The notes beneath the pieces are model-generated. The model saw only the letters and a program-made list of their open reading frames with translations, was not told the origin of the DNA and ran no database searches. Positions 17,101-28,322 of a stretch of 64,000 nt of DNA are shown piece after piece. Numbering within the stretch: the first letter of the stretch is position 1; the number at the start of each line of letters is the position of its first letter. Made by a program: the position numbers and the translations under genes. Source of the stretch: Paenibacillus cymbidii (GTDB lineage: Bacteria; Bacillota; Bacilli; Paenibacillales; NBRC-103111); assembly GCF_004764705.1 (NCBI RefSeq), contig NZ_SHLX01000002.1, positions 62,001 through 126,000 on the forward strand, read 5' to 3'.

Positions 17101-17151
17101 TATTTAGTGCCTACTTCCCTGCCGCGAACGGTATGATCTATTATGCATCTA

Positions 17152-17311
17152 GGGCGTGTCTGAACACTCCGAGGACAGCAGATTGGGCCGAATTTTCGTT
17201 CCATGCAAGGCAGTTTTGTGCAGGCGTACCGGGGTACGTCAAACAAAAGTAACGCAGCAGGGGGCGAAAAGGCGGTGAAAGATGCACCTGAGCGGGTGTT
17301 CAGACACGCCC
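17152..17311. mobile_element. MITE-like element, 160 bp with 16-bp perfect terminal inverted repeats
   Basis: GGGCGTGTCTGAACAC at 17152-17167 is matched by its exact reverse complement GTGTTCAGACACGCCC at 17296-17311. The interior has no gene. No target-site duplication is obvious. It lies between the divergent HxlR and doxX genes and separates doxX from the operator region. A related end sequence occurs at 53.67 kb. Confidence 0.65.
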
Positions 17312-17353
17312 CGGCAAGGATCGAGCACAACAACCGACGGGAGTGAGCGACGG

Positions 17354-17716
17354 ATGAATATCGCGCTTTGGATCGTGCAGGGAATCGCTGCGCTGGGGTT
17401 CGTTTATTCGGGCTGGCTGAAAGCGGTGCAATACGATTCGGCCAAACAGTCGTGGAAGTGGGTAAAGGATGTGCCGCGCGCGCTTGTCGCCTTCATCGGC
17501 TTTGCCGAATTGCTCGGCGCGCTGGGGCTGATCGTGCCGCAAGCGGCGACGATCGCTCCGGCGCTGACGCCGATTGCCGCGGCGGGGCTCGGCGCCATAG
17601 TGCTGCTCGGAGCCGTCTTCCACGCCATGCGCAAGGAGTACCGCGAAATCGGCGTCAACGCCGTGTTTCTGGCACTCGTTTTGTTTGTGCTGATCGGCCG
17701 GCTGCTGACGGCATAA
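17354..17716 (+). CDS. DoxX-family membrane protein
   Basis: 120 aa, four membrane helices (MNIALWIVQGIAALGFVYSG, GFAELLGALGLIVP, AAGLGAIVLLGAVFHAMRKE, VFLALVLFVLIGRLL). This is the small DoxX/DoxD-like group often found beside HxlR regulators and linked to quinone or thiol stress. ATG at 17354 has GGGAG upstream. Divergent from the HxlR gene. Confidence 0.88.
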   Translation: MNIALWIVQGIAALGFVYSGWLKAVQYDSAKQSWKWVKDVPRALVAFIGFAELLGALGLIVPQAATIAPALTPIAAAGLGAIVLLGAVFHAMRKEYREIGVNAVFLALVLFVLIGRLLTA

Positions 17717-17737
17717 TCGTTTGCCGCCGGTCTCACT

Positions 17738-17935
17738 TAAAATAGCCCATGAAAAATGACTTATTCGCGCCATTTCGCGCGGATCATGGAAAATAGCCAG
17801 CGAATTCACTGGCTATTTTGCTCAAGCAGCCGCAAAATGGCGGTTTTCTGTCGAATAGCCAGCGATTTTACTGGCTATTTTTTGCTTGCCCGCCATTTTG
17901 GGCGAAATAGCCAATCAAACATGGCTTATTTCGCC
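17738..17935. repeat. Cluster of four short palindromes (ATAGCCA/TGGCTAT core)
   Basis: Units near 17739 (AATAGCCCATG...TTATT), 17792 (AAATAGCCAGCGAA, TCACTGGCTATTT), 17855 (AATAGCCAGCGATTTT, ACTGGCTATTT) and 17907 (AAATAGCC...GGCTTATTT). Spacing is about 52-63 nt. The stretches between them hold smaller palindromes such as CCGCAAAATGGCGG. It lies between convergent doxX and LLM genes, and the LLM stop codon is inside the last unit. Confidence 0.75.
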
Positions 17936-18963
17936 TTCGCCTCCGCCTCTGACGCCGCGGCAAGCCCGCACGCCTGCGCGATCAGGCGGTACGACTTCAC
18001 CCGCGCCGCCGGATCGTAGATCGGCGATACGATCAGCAGCTCATCCGCCTGGTACGCGTCGCGGAGCGCCAGCAGCCGCTGCTTCACCTGCTCCGGCGTA
18101 CCGACGATGCGCCGTTTGCGCGCATTGTTGATGCGCAGTAAATCATACTCCGTATAATTGTAATCGAGCGCCGTTTGCACCGACGGGAACTTGCGCAGAA
18201 ACTGCCCGCTCTCCAGCAGCAGAAAAAACAGATCCGTGCTCGTCGCCAGCAAGTTCGCTTCCGCCTCCGTCTCCGCGCAGATCGCCAGCACCGCCGCCAT
18301 CGCCCGCGGCTGTTCGTTCAAATACGACGGCCGGAAATGCCGCCGATAATCATCGATCGTCTCCTCCCCGCCCGGCACGCCGAAAAACTGCGCAAACGCA
18401 AACGCGATCCCCTGCATCGCGGCAATGCGCGCGCTTTCGCCGCTGGAGCCGAGCAGCCACATGTCCGGCGCCGTAGGAATGCCAGGCGACACGTGCAGCG
18501 AAGCAAAGGGATGGCCGGCGGGCAGCCGGTTGTTCAGGTACCCGGCCAGATCGGCGACCTGCTCGGGGTACCTTGTGACAACGTCGATTTGTTTGTCTTC
18601 CTGAAGCGCCCGCGTCGCCAGCGGCATCCCGCCCGGCGCGCGGCCAAGCCCAAGATCGATGCGCCCGGGATGAAGCGCTTCGAGCAGGCGGAAATTTTCC
18701 GCCACCTTGTAGGCGCTGTAATGCGGCAGCATGATGCCGCCGGAGCCGACGCGGATGCGGGAAGTAGCCGCCGCCACGTGGGCGATCATGATTTCCGGAC
18801 TGGAGTGGGCCAGCATTTCGCCGGCGTGGTGCTCGGACATCCAGAACCGCCCGTAGCCGAGCCGCTCCGCCTCCTGCGCCAGCGCCGTCGTTTCCGCCAG
18901 CGCGTCCGCCGCCGTGCGGCCTTCGCCGATTTGAGTTTGATCCAATATGCCCAGCTTGATCAT
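17926..18963 (-). CDS. LLM-class flavin-dependent oxidoreductase (luciferase-like)
   Basis: Probable FMN-dependent monooxygenase of the bacterial luciferase family, 345 aa. N-terminal strand MIKLGILDQTQIG, then AERLGYGRFWMSEHHAGEML and SRIRVGSGGIMLPHYSAYKV, LHPGRIDLGLGRAPGG, all typical of the LLM-type group. ATG is preceded by GAGGTG. The last codons lie in a palindromic repeat, so the Lys/Ala/Glu-rich tail may be repeat-derived. Substrate unknown. Confidence 0.9.
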   Translation of the reverse strand: MIKLGILDQTQIGEGRTAADALAETTALAQEAERLGYGRFWMSEHHAGEMLAHSSPEIMIAHVAAATSRIRVGSGGIMLPHYSAYKVAENFRLLEALHPGRIDLGLGRAPGGMPLATRALQEDKQIDVVTRYPEQVADLAGYLNNRLPAGHPFASLHVSPGIPTAPDMWLLGSSGESARIAAMQGIAFAFAQFFGVPGGEETIDDYRRHFRPSYLNEQPRAMAAVLAICAETEAEANLLATSTDLFFLLLESGQFLRKFPSVQTALDYNYTEYDLLRINNARKRRIVGTPEQVKQRLLALRDAYQADELLIVSPIYDPAARVKSYRLIAQACGLAAASEAEAKAK

Positions 18964-19132
18964 ACGCTCACCTCAAGTTGACTGTATCAAAATCGGCGAT
19001 AGCGGTCAAAAAAACGCCGCACCCGAAGGAACGGCGCGGGGTGACGGTCGATTTTCGCAGGGGAAAAGGAAAATTCGGCTCCGCCAGCATATACTGGAGT
19101 ATCCCGTAAAATGGCGGCAGGAGGCGATGGTC

Positions 19133-19801
19133 ATGAGCCTGATCCGGTTGGACCGCGTCAGCAAAACGTATGCGATGGGCGAACAAACGATTCACGCGCT
19201 GGATCATGTGTCGTTGGAAGTCGAGGAAGGGGAGTTCGTAGCGATCATGGGGCCATCGGGCTCCGGCAAGTCGACGCTGATGAACATCCTCGGCTGTCTG
19301 GACGTTGCCGACGAAGGCGTCTATGCGCTGAACGGAACGGCTATTCACGCGCTTAAGGACGACCGGCTCGCCGAAATCCGCCACCAAACGATCGGCTTCG
19401 TATTCCAGAGCTTCAACCTGCTGCCGAAGCTGTCGGCGGAGGAGAATGTCGAGCTGCCGCTCATTTACCGCGGCATCGCCAGGAAGGAACGGCGCCGCAT
19501 CGTGCAGACGGCGCTGCAGTCGGTCGAGCTGCAGCAGCGAGGCGGGCACAAGCCGGCGGAGCTGTCCGGCGGCCAGCAGCAGCGTGTCGCCATCGCCCGC
19601 GCGCTGGCCGGCAATCCGCCGGTCATCCTCGCCGACGAGCCTACCGGCGCGCTCGACTCGGCTACCGGCCACGATATTTTGCGGCTGCTGCAGGCGCTGA
19701 ACGCGCAAGGCAAAACGATCCTGCTCATCACGCACGATCGTTCCATCGCCGACTACGCGCAGCGCGTCGTGCGCATTGCCGACGGGCGCATCGTCAACTG
19801 A
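19133..19801 (+). CDS. ABC transporter ATP-binding protein, MacB/LolD type, without adjacent permease
   Basis: 222 aa. Walker [11 protein letters not shown]-loop [20 protein letters not shown], signature [17 protein letters not shown], Walker [13 protein letters not shown] and H-loop LITHDRS are all intact, so it should hydrolyse ATP. Sequence is of the MacB/LolD/FtsE-like class that pairs with FtsX-type permeases. No such permease is adjacent: the next gene is a convergent histidine kinase. The ATG at 19133 has AGGAGG eight bases upstream; one two codons earlier is too close. Confidence 0.9.
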   Translation: MSLIRLDRVSKTYAMGEQTIHALDHVSLEVEEGEFVAIMGPSGSGKSTLMNILGCLDVADEGVYALNGTAIHALKDDRLAEIRHQTIGFVFQSFNLLPKLSAEENVELPLIYRGIARKERRRIVQTALQSVELQQRGGHKPAELSGGQQQRVAIARALAGNPPVILADEPTGALDSATGHDILRLLQALNAQGKTILLITHDRSIADYAQRVVRIADGRIVN

Positions 19802-19822
19802 AGCCGCGGCGAACGACGGCTA

Positions 19823-22800
19823 TTATTGATCCGGCCTGCCGATGAGGAAGGTGATCACGGTGCCTTGGCCGGGAACGCTGGCGATGTCGAGGCCTCTGCC
19901 GTAAATTTGATTGAGGCGGCGGTTCGTGTTGCGCAATCCGATGCCGTGCGCAACCGACGGGTCATCCAGCATCTGCCGCAGCATCGCTTCCTCGATGCCG
20001 ACGCCGTCGTCCGCCACCCGAATTTCGACTTGGTCCAATACTTCCCGGGCGCCGATACGTACGGTTCCTCCCGACGAACGCCGCAGAATGCCGTGGCGAA
20101 CCCCATTTTCGACCAGCGTCTGGATCGCCAGCGGCGGCACCGGCGTGGACAGCAGCCGTTCGGGAATGTCCCACTCCACCTTCATCCGTCCCGCGAACCG
20201 TTCCTGTTCGATATACAGATAAGCTTTCACCAGCTCGAGCTCCCGCGAAAGCGGCACGACCCTGTCGAAATTGCGAAAATCGAAGCTGCCCTGCAAATAG
20301 TTGCCGAACGCCACCATCAGCAAACGCATGCGGTCGGGGTCGATTTCACTGAGTGCCGCAATCGTATTGAGCGTATTGAACAAAAAATGCGGCTGCACCT
20401 GCGCTTGCAGCCAGGCGGCCTCCATGCGCAGCCGCTCGCCCACGGTCAGCTTCAGCTCCGTCAGCGCGCGCACCCGGTGCTGCAGTTCAAGGCTGTCGGC
20501 CGGTTTGGTCACATAATCGTTGGCGCCGGCAAGGAAGCCGGCGGCGATATCCTCCGGCTGGCTGCGCGCCGTCAGCAGCAGCACCGGCAGCTCGGACATC
20601 GAGAACCGCTTGCGGATCGTTCCGGTCAATTCGTAGCCGGACATGCGCGGCATCATGACGTCCGCCACGACCAAATCCCACTCCTCCCCGTCGATCAGGC
20701 GCAATGCTTCTTGTCCGGAGCCTACGCCGACTACGTGGTATTGATGCCGGGGCAACATCCCTTGGAGGATGCGAAGATTCAGCGGGTCGTCGTCGACCAT
20801 CAGCACCCGCGGTTCGCGACCTTTGCTTTCGGCTGACGCGGCGGTTTGCTCGCGGCCGGAAGACGCTGCCGCTTCCCGCACGGCGGCACTCCGCAGCTCG
20901 CTGTCCGGAGCGGAAGGAATGTCATCGTCGGACAGCTCCGCCGTCGCCAGCGGCAACACGAGCCGGAAGCGCGAGCCGCGTCCCGGCGCGGACTCCACCT
21001 CCAGCGAGCCATGGTGCAGCCTGGCCAGCTGCTGGCTGATGCTCAGGCCCAGTCCGATGCCCCCGCCCATCGCCGTCATGCTGGAATCCGCCTGCTCGTA
21101 AGGCTGGAACAGCCGCTTCTGCTCCTCCGGATCGATGCCGATCCCGGTATCCTCCACTTCCAGCACAACTTGCTCCCCGTCGACCCAGCCGCGAATCGCA
21201 ACATGGCCTTGCACCGTAAATTTGACCGCATTGTGCAGCAGGTTGAACAAAATTTGCACCAGCCGATTCTCGTCCGCCATTACCGGGGGCAACGAATCGG
21301 GAATTTCATTGCGCAGCTCGATCGGCTTGCCCTCCAGCATAAACGCCATCATATCGAAAATTCCCGCCACCGCGGCTTGCGCCCGAACCGGCCGCGGCTC
21401 CAGCCGAAGCCCTTTGTCCTGCAGGCGGCCAAGATCGATCAGATCGTTAAGCAGCAGCGACATGCGCCTGCCGACGGCAATAAGCAGCTCCAGCCGGTCC
21501 CGGCCGGCGGGATCGATAGGTTTCTCCTCCAGCACGCTGCGCGCAATATTGATCATCCCGTGCAGCGGATTGCGCAGCTCATGGGACGTGTTGGCCAGAA
21601 AATCGTTTTTTTGTTTGTCGGCTTTCTGCAGTTCGGCCGCCAGCGTCGCGGTTTGCCGCGAATTCCGGAAGAACAGCCGGAACCAATAAGAGGAGAACGC
21701 AAAGAACAAGACGATAAAATCGATCGGATAAAAATAACGCGGATGCACGGCGGAATTGAAGCTGCTCCAGATGCCCCAGCCCAAATTGAGCGCCAATGCG
21801 ACAAAACCGAGCCACAAAAAGATCGCGTCGCGATCGAGGCGAAGGGTGGCGCGCAGCGTCAGAAACGGCACGTACAAAAAACCCGCAATCAGGAGAGGGA
21901 TCGTGTATATGTCGACCATCGAAACGTAGACGGGCGACAGCAGCGCATCCACAATCGTCACGGCCAGCACGGCCAGCCCGTAATAAATGTGCCAGGGACG
22001 GCGCTGCAATTCGGGATACAGCTGCTGCACGAAGCTGACCAACAGCGCGGCGCCCCACAAGTAGCTGAGCGTGTTGAGCTTCATGCTGATGTCGTAAGGC
22101 AATGCGGCCCAGATCACCAGCAGCTTGTCGTCCGTAACGAGAACCGACAAGCCGGCGCTGAGCATCATCAGCGCCAGGGTGAGCAGCGCTCGCTTCCGTC
22201 CGCCCAGGATGTACAGCATGACCGCATAAGCCACATGAATCAGCAGGAAAATACAAACAAGCAACTGCATCGCGATCGAAAATTGTTTGTTCGCCCGCAC
22301 GGCGTCCTCGGCGCCGAACTGGATCGAGCCGAGCATGCCGCCCTGCGCCGCATTGCCGAAATTGGCCATATGAACCACAATCTCCACCTCGGACCGATCC
22401 GTGGAGAAGTCCACCGTGTACGGGCCCTCAAAAGCGACGGTAGCGTCGGCCGTTGTCCCCGGAACCCCTGCTCCTCCGAGACGGACGCCATCGACGTAGA
22501 TCTCGGAAGCCGTTGCCGTGCCGGGCATCGCAAGCGCCAATTGGCGTTCGGCCGGATCGCCCAAACGGACAAGCAGCCGATAGCTGCCGTAGCCGATCGT
22601 TCGTTTCGGATCGGCCAAGTGGCCTTTCCACGAGCCGGGCACTTGCAGCAGCACCTCGTCCGTCCGCGATGCTGCGGCCCCCTCCCGCATCAGAAACCGC
22701 TCCGGATAAAATGCCCATTGCCCCTCCAGCAGCACCGGCTGGCTCCAGGAAACCCCGCGCAGATCAAGCACGCCCTGCGCCGCAAGCGGTTGATCCGACT

Positions 22801-22891
22801 TCCAGCCCGGATATAGCCAGATCAGCCGGATCCCCGTTATGAACGCGACGAACAGCAGCGTAATGGCGAGCACACGTTTTTTCGTTATCAT
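19823..22891 (-). CDS. Hybrid sensor histidine kinase with 7TM sensor, receiver and a second LytS-like kinase module
   Basis: 1022 aa. Helix at residues 8-28, an extracellular jelly-roll-like 7TMR-DISM domain to about 200, a seven-helix membrane domain (about 205-405), then HisKA with His437 (TSHELRNPLHGM), HATPase (LFNLLHNAVKFT, DTGIGIDPEEQ, GGIGLGLSISQQLA), receiver (VLMVDDDPLNLRIL, VADVMMPRMSGYEL, GANDYVTKPAD), and finally a His_kinase/LytS module (QVQPHFLFNTLNTIAALSEI) with its own HATPase (TLVENGVRHGI, GIGLRNTNRRL). Two full kinase units in one chain are unusual. No response-regulator gene is adjacent, and the ribosome site is weak. The sensor domain suggests sugar ligands; this is inference. 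Confidence 0.9.
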   Translation of the reverse strand: MITKKRVLAITLLFVAFITGIRLIWLYPGWKSDQPLAAQGVLDLRGVSWSQPVLLEGQWAFYPERFLMREGAAASRTDEVLLQVPGSWKGHLADPKRTIGYGSYRLLVRLGDPAERQLALAMPGTATASEIYVDGVRLGGAGVPGTTADATVAFEGPYTVDFSTDRSEVEIVVHMANFGNAAQGGMLGSIQFGAEDAVRANKQFSIAMQLLVCIFLLIHVAYAVMLYILGGRKRALLTLALMMLSAGLSVLVTDDKLLVIWAALPYDISMKLNTLSYLWGAALLVSFVQQLYPELQRRPWHIYYGLAVLAVTIVDALLSPVYVSMVDIYTIPLLIAGFLYVPFLTLRATLRLDRDAIFLWLGFVALALNLGWGIWSSFNSAVHPRYFYPIDFIVLFFAFSSYWFRLFFRNSRQTATLAAELQKADKQKNDFLANTSHELRNPLHGMINIARSVLEEKPIDPAGRDRLELLIAVGRRMSLLLNDLIDLGRLQDKGLRLEPRPVRAQAAVAGIFDMMAFMLEGKPIELRNEIPDSLPPVMADENRLVQILFNLLHNAVKFTVQGHVAIRGWVDGEQVVLEVEDTGIGIDPEEQKRLFQPYEQADSSMTAMGGGIGLGLSISQQLARLHHGSLEVESAPGRGSRFRLVLPLATAELSDDDIPSAPDSELRSAAVREAAASSGREQTAASAESKGREPRVLMVDDDPLNLRILQGMLPRHQYHVVGVGSGQEALRLIDGEEWDLVVADVMMPRMSGYELTGTIRKRFSMSELPVLLLTARSQPEDIAAGFLAGANDYVTKPADSLELQHRVRALTELKLTVGERLRMEAAWLQAQVQPHFLFNTLNTIAALSEIDPDRMRLLMVAFGNYLQGSFDFRNFDRVVPLSRELELVKAYLYIEQERFAGRMKVEWDIPERLLSTPVPPLAIQTLVENGVRHGILRRSSGGTVRIGAREVLDQVEIRVADDGVGIEEAMLRQMLDDPSVAHGIGLRNTNRRLNQIYGRGLDIASVPGQGTVITFLIGRPDQ

Positions 22892-23239
22892 TGCTGAACA
22901 CTATTCGACAGCGTTCGTTAGATTCCTCCATGGCGGCCCATGCGGCCGTTTCCGTCCTTTTTGCACGAAAACGTTCTCTTTTGCCGCCTATTTAAGCTTT
23001 CTCCGGAATTAGGCCATAAAAAATGGCTTATTTCGGATCGCTTTATCGAAAAGGGGGGTGACTTAGGTGATTCGAGGTTGCTTCAAATGAGTGGCTACTG
23101 GGTGCTTGAGGGGCTTGGGCGGACGGAGCAGCAGGTTTGCTCAATGAGCAGGGAGGTAACAGGGCTATTCGTCGAACAGTCGGGCAGGGAGTCTTTTGTC
23201 AAAGTGCCGGACAAAGACGACCCCCGCGCAGTTCATTGT
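22892..23239. other. Intergenic stretch with one palindrome and a possible gene remnant
   Basis: Contains the palindrome AATTAGGCCAT, loop, ATGGCTTATTT at 23007-23033. From about 23087 the plus strand reads like protein (MSGYWVLEGLGRTEQQ, SREVTGLFVEQSGRESF) for about 50 codons with natural codon use, but the frame then runs into the opposite-strand thioredoxin gene with no stop. It may be the 5' remnant of a lost gene. No confident gene is called. Confidence 0.35.
23007..23033. repeat. Single palindrome of the AAATA-GCC family
   Basis: AATTAGGCCAT and ATGGCTTATTT flank a five-A loop. Same family as at 5.84, 17.7, 46.8 and 55.8 kb. Confidence 0.6.
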
Positions 23240-24331
23240 TTAAAGCTTGTCTACCGCCGCCTGCAGGCTGTCGGCGGACATGGCGCCCTTCCAGACGGTA
23301 CGCACGACGCCTTGCGGATCGACGACGAAGGTAGTCGGGTATGCCGTCACCCGATACGCCCGCTGCACGTCGCCTGCTGCATCCAGCGCCACCGGGAACG
23401 TCAGCCCGCGCTTCTGCGCAAACTGCCGCGGCTTGTCGGCGCCGCTTTCGGTGCTCGTCAGGTTGACGGCCAGCACGACGACGCCACTCCCGGAAGCGGC
23501 CGCCTGCTCGTGGAACGTTTGCATCTGCGGCATTTCCGCCCGGCACGGCGGGCACCAGGTCGCCCAGAAGTTGAGCACAACGGTGCGCCCGCGATAATCG
23601 GCGAGCCGAATCGGCTGTCCGTCCGCGCCTTCCAGGGCGAAGTCCGGCGCCGGCTGCCCCAGTTTGGCCGCAGATACGGCCCCATCGCCGACCGGCGGCG
23701 TTGCCATCCGGCCGGGCAGCGCTTCCTCGAGCCGGCCGAACGCGAGCAGCGCCGCGAGTACAACGGCCGCCGCGGCCGGCAGCCCATACGGCGACGCTCC
23801 CCCGCCGTCCAGCTTGCGGCGCAGCGCCGGCAAGGCGGCAAGCAGCAGCAGCGATGCCGCGGCGGCAGCGCCGTGCAGCCACTGCGGCTGGGCGCCGAAC
23901 GCAAGGAGCAGCAGCCGCGATGCGGCCCAGCCGCCCAGCATGAATTGCAGCGCGCCGAAGGCGACCGTGCGCAGCGGCATGCCGCCGCGGCGAAGCATGA
24001 CGGCGATATAGATGGCGACAACCAGCGTCGCCAGCCATACGCCGCGCTCACCGCCGTCAAAATACAGCAGCGACGAAGGCTGCCGCAACGTCGCCGCGGG
24101 ATGGAACAGCAGGAAGCTTCCTTTCCACAGGACCAGCCACAGCCAAAACGCCGTCCCCGCCCTCGCCAGCAACCATTGCCGCTCTTCCGACCGAATCGGC
24201 CCCTGCCCCTGCTCCTGCTCTTGCTCCTGCCCGGCGCCAAACCGGAGCACCAGCCAGCCGGCGACGCCAAAAAGCAAATAAACCAACAACGAGCCGTTCA
24301 GCGTCAACGAGCCGATTTGCACGCCGCCCAT
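23240..24331 (-). CDS. Membrane-anchored thioredoxin-like protein (TlpA/ResA type)
   Basis: About 363 aa. The first 210 residues hold about six hydrophobic segments (LNGSLLVYLLFGVAGWLVLR and others). The C-terminal 145 residues are a TlpA/ResA-type thioredoxin: LGQPAPDFALEGADGQPIRL, then VVLNFWATWCPPCRAEMPQM with the redox pair WCPPC, and the cis-Pro motif VTAYPTTFVVDPQG. It should reduce or isomerise disulfides outside the membrane, for example in cytochrome c maturation. Start at 24331 (MGGVQIGS) has GGGAGGGG upstream; the open frame extends 26 codons further without a good site. Confidence 0.85.
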   Translation of the reverse strand: MGGVQIGSLTLNGSLLVYLLFGVAGWLVLRFGAGQEQEQEQGQGPIRSEERQWLLARAGTAFWLWLVLWKGSFLLFHPAATLRQPSSLLYFDGGERGVWLATLVVAIYIAVMLRRGGMPLRTVAFGALQFMLGGWAASRLLLLAFGAQPQWLHGAAAAASLLLLAALPALRRKLDGGGASPYGLPAAAAVVLAALLAFGRLEEALPGRMATPPVGDGAVSAAKLGQPAPDFALEGADGQPIRLADYRGRTVVLNFWATWCPPCRAEMPQMQTFHEQAAASGSGVVVLAVNLTSTESGADKPRQFAQKRGLTFPVALDAAGDVQRAYRVTAYPTTFVVDPQGVVRTVWKGAMSADSLQAAVDKL

Positions 24332-24472
24332 ACGCAAAGCCCCTCCCTGCCGTTCGTTCGTCCTAGCTTCACCATACACCAACGCGGCCGCCGATGGAAG
24401 CCGGCGCATGCAAGATCAGCCGCCAATAGCGTATAATCGAATCAACCCGCACCGACGAAAGGAGCGGCCGCC

Positions 24473-25345
24473 ATGAAGCCGGTCGAATCCAAAACGATCC
24501 TCAGCGTCAACAAACACCCGTCCTCCTGGTTCGGGGTCAAATATTCGCTGAACCTGTACCGCGGCTGCGAGCTGCAGTGCATCTACTGCGATTCCCGCAG
24601 CGAGCGGTACGGCATCGACGACTTCCACAACGTGACAGTCAAAACGAATGCGCTGCAATTGCTGGACAAGGAACTTGCCGCCAAACGCAAACGCGCCACA
24701 GTCGGTACCGCGTCGATGAGCGATCCGTACACGCACACGGAACGCAAGCTTCATCTCACTCGCAGCGCGCTTGAGCTGATCGCCCGGCACCGCTTCCCGG
24801 TGCATATCACGACGAAGAGCAACCTGATTTTGCGCGATGTCGATGTGCTCGAGGAGTTGAACCGAGTGTACGCATCGGTAGCGTTTACGATCACAACGGC
24901 CGACGACGAGTTGGCCGCCCGTATCGAACCGTACGCTCCGTCGCCGACAGACCGGTTCAAGGCGCTCGGCGTCCTGTCCGCGCTCGGCATCACGACAAGC
25001 ATTACGATGATGCCGATCCTGCCGTTTCTCGAAGACGACCCGGCCAACGTGCGCGCCATCGTCGACAAGGCGGCGGCCTACGGCGTCCGCCATATCGTCG
25101 CCGCCTTCGGCATGACGCTGCGCGACCGGCAGCGCGACTATTACTTCCGCAAGCTGGACGAGCTGTTCCCCGGCACGCGCGAGAAATACGAGCGACGTTT
25201 CGGCGAAGCCTACCAGGCCCGCGCCAACCAATACGCCAAGCTTGCCGCGGCGTTCCACGAAGCGTGCCGCCGGCACGGCATCTCCACCGCGATGCCAAGC
25301 TACGAAAGCGTTAACGCCGCCGTGCAGCTCCGCCTCTTTGACTGA
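24473..25345 (+). CDS. Radical SAM protein of the SplB-like/PA0069 group
   Basis: 290 aa. Cluster motif RGCELQCIYCDSR (Cys32, Cys36, Cys39: C-x3-C-x2-C) binds the 4Fe-4S cluster and SAM. KSNLILRDVDVLEELNRV and TITTADDELAARIEPYAPSP match the radical SAM barrel of the spore-photoproduct-lyase-like family found widely next to no fixed partner. The C-terminal Cys of true SplB is not evident, so DNA repair activity is not claimed. AAAGGAG precedes the ATG. Divergent from the thioredoxin gene, convergent with the aldolase gene. Confidence 0.88.
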   Translation: MKPVESKTILSVNKHPSSWFGVKYSLNLYRGCELQCIYCDSRSERYGIDDFHNVTVKTNALQLLDKELAAKRKRATVGTASMSDPYTHTERKLHLTRSALELIARHRFPVHITTKSNLILRDVDVLEELNRVYASVAFTITTADDELAARIEPYAPSPTDRFKALGVLSALGITTSITMMPILPFLEDDPANVRAIVDKAAAYGVRHIVAAFGMTLRDRQRDYYFRKLDELFPGTREKYERRFGEAYQARANQYAKLAAAFHEACRRHGISTAMPSYESVNAAVQLRLFD

Positions 25346-25386
25346 TCCGCACTCCGCGCAGTCGGGCCCGCTCAGTCGCGAGCCGC

Positions 25387-26307
25387 TCATTGACGAAACG
25401 TTGCACGAAACGTTTCGGCGGCGGCGCGCAGTTGCGCTACTTCGTACTCCATGCTTATCGTCATCGCCGCGGCGGAAGAGCGTCCTTTTACCCGCAGCGG
25501 CAACCCTTCCAGCCGCGCATGATATTTGGCGTTCGCCGGATACAGCTGCCGCTCGATAACGGAAGCCAGGCCGAGGTAGCTTTGCAGCCGCTCCGCCTCC
25601 ATCCATTCGCCGGCGCGAACGAACCGGAACAACGCCGCGTACAGGTCGGGGTGAAAATTGGCCATAATCCCGCTGTAACCGGCCGCGCCGTCCTTTAATG
25701 ATTCAAGCAGCGTAGCCGCGTTGGCGTTGAACAGCCTCAGCGGCGTCCCGCGAACGGCTTTCAGCTTCGTCGCGATTTGGCGCGGGTCGCAGCTCGTATC
25801 CTTAAGGAACGCGAACCTTCCGGTATCGGCGCACCAGCGCAGCAGCTCCGGCGGGAGCAGCCGCTTGTAAGGCGATGGACATTCGTACAGCCCCAGCGTC
25901 ACATCCGGCAGCGCCTGCATGATTCGCTCGGCATTCCTCTTCCACGTCTCGTCCGTTTCGTCGGGACGCGCCAACCGATTGGTGACCAGCACAACGGCAT
26001 CGACGCCGGTTGACGCTATCGCCTGCAGCTCGGCGAGCTGGTCGCCGGCCGCATCGGACACATGGCCCGAAGCGATAACCGGCACGCGGCCGGCAGCGCT
26101 TTCCCGCACGAAACGCGCCAGTTGCGTGCGCTCCTCAAGCGTCAGGTAGAACATTTCGCTCGATTGGCAAACCGCGAACAAGCCGTCCACGCCGCCTTCT
26201 ATATACCATTCGATCAGCCGCTCCAGCGCGACATAATCGATATCACTCGTTTCGGTAAAAGGGGTAATCATCGTCGGCCATATGCCGTCCGCGATGGTAA
26301 CGCTCAT
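25387..26307 (-). CDS. Dihydrodipicolinate synthase / N-acetylneuraminate lyase family aldolase
   Basis: 306 aa TIM-barrel class I aldolase. The Schiff-base lysine is Lys169 (FAFLKDTSCD) and the partner tyrosine Tyr141 (LGLYECPSPYK). These identify the superfamily but not the substrate. It ends the operon that begins with an importer and continues with an AraC regulator and a SUMF1-sialidase fusion, so sialic acid or another 2-keto acid sugar is likelier than lysine biosynthesis. The start at 26307 (MSVTIADG) has GGAG about 11 nt upstream; 13 more codons are open before it. Confidence 0.85.
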   Translation of the reverse strand: MSVTIADGIWPTMITPFTETSDIDYVALERLIEWYIEGGVDGLFAVCQSSEMFYLTLEERTQLARFVRESAAGRVPVIASGHVSDAAGDQLAELQAIASTGVDAVVLVTNRLARPDETDETWKRNAERIMQALPDVTLGLYECPSPYKRLLPPELLRWCADTGRFAFLKDTSCDPRQIATKLKAVRGTPLRLFNANAATLLESLKDGAAGYSGIMANFHPDLYAALFRFVRAGEWMEAERLQSYLGLASVIERQLYPANAKYHARLEGLPLRVKGRSSAAAMTISMEYEVAQLRAAAETFRATFRQ

Positions 26308-26377
26308 GCCGCCACGCTCCGTTCGATTTGGTTTTTCTCCAATCATCGGTCCGGCTTCCGCTTCGGCCCTTCCGCGT

Positions 26378-28321
<1,944 letters not shown>

Positions 28322-28322
28322 G

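Noticed and set aside
22940..24436. Long plus-strand open frame
   Set aside because: It is mostly the mirror of the thioredoxin gene; composition is Arg/Gln/Pro-rich and without motifs. Only its first 50 codons look natural.
24473..25345. Spore photoproduct lyase
   Set aside because: The radical SAM cluster motif fits, but the extra catalytic Cys and other SplB features are not evident.
25387..26307. DapA of lysine biosynthesis
   Set aside because: Context is a sugar importer operon and the active-site surroundings do not identify lysine biosynthesis; family name only is given.
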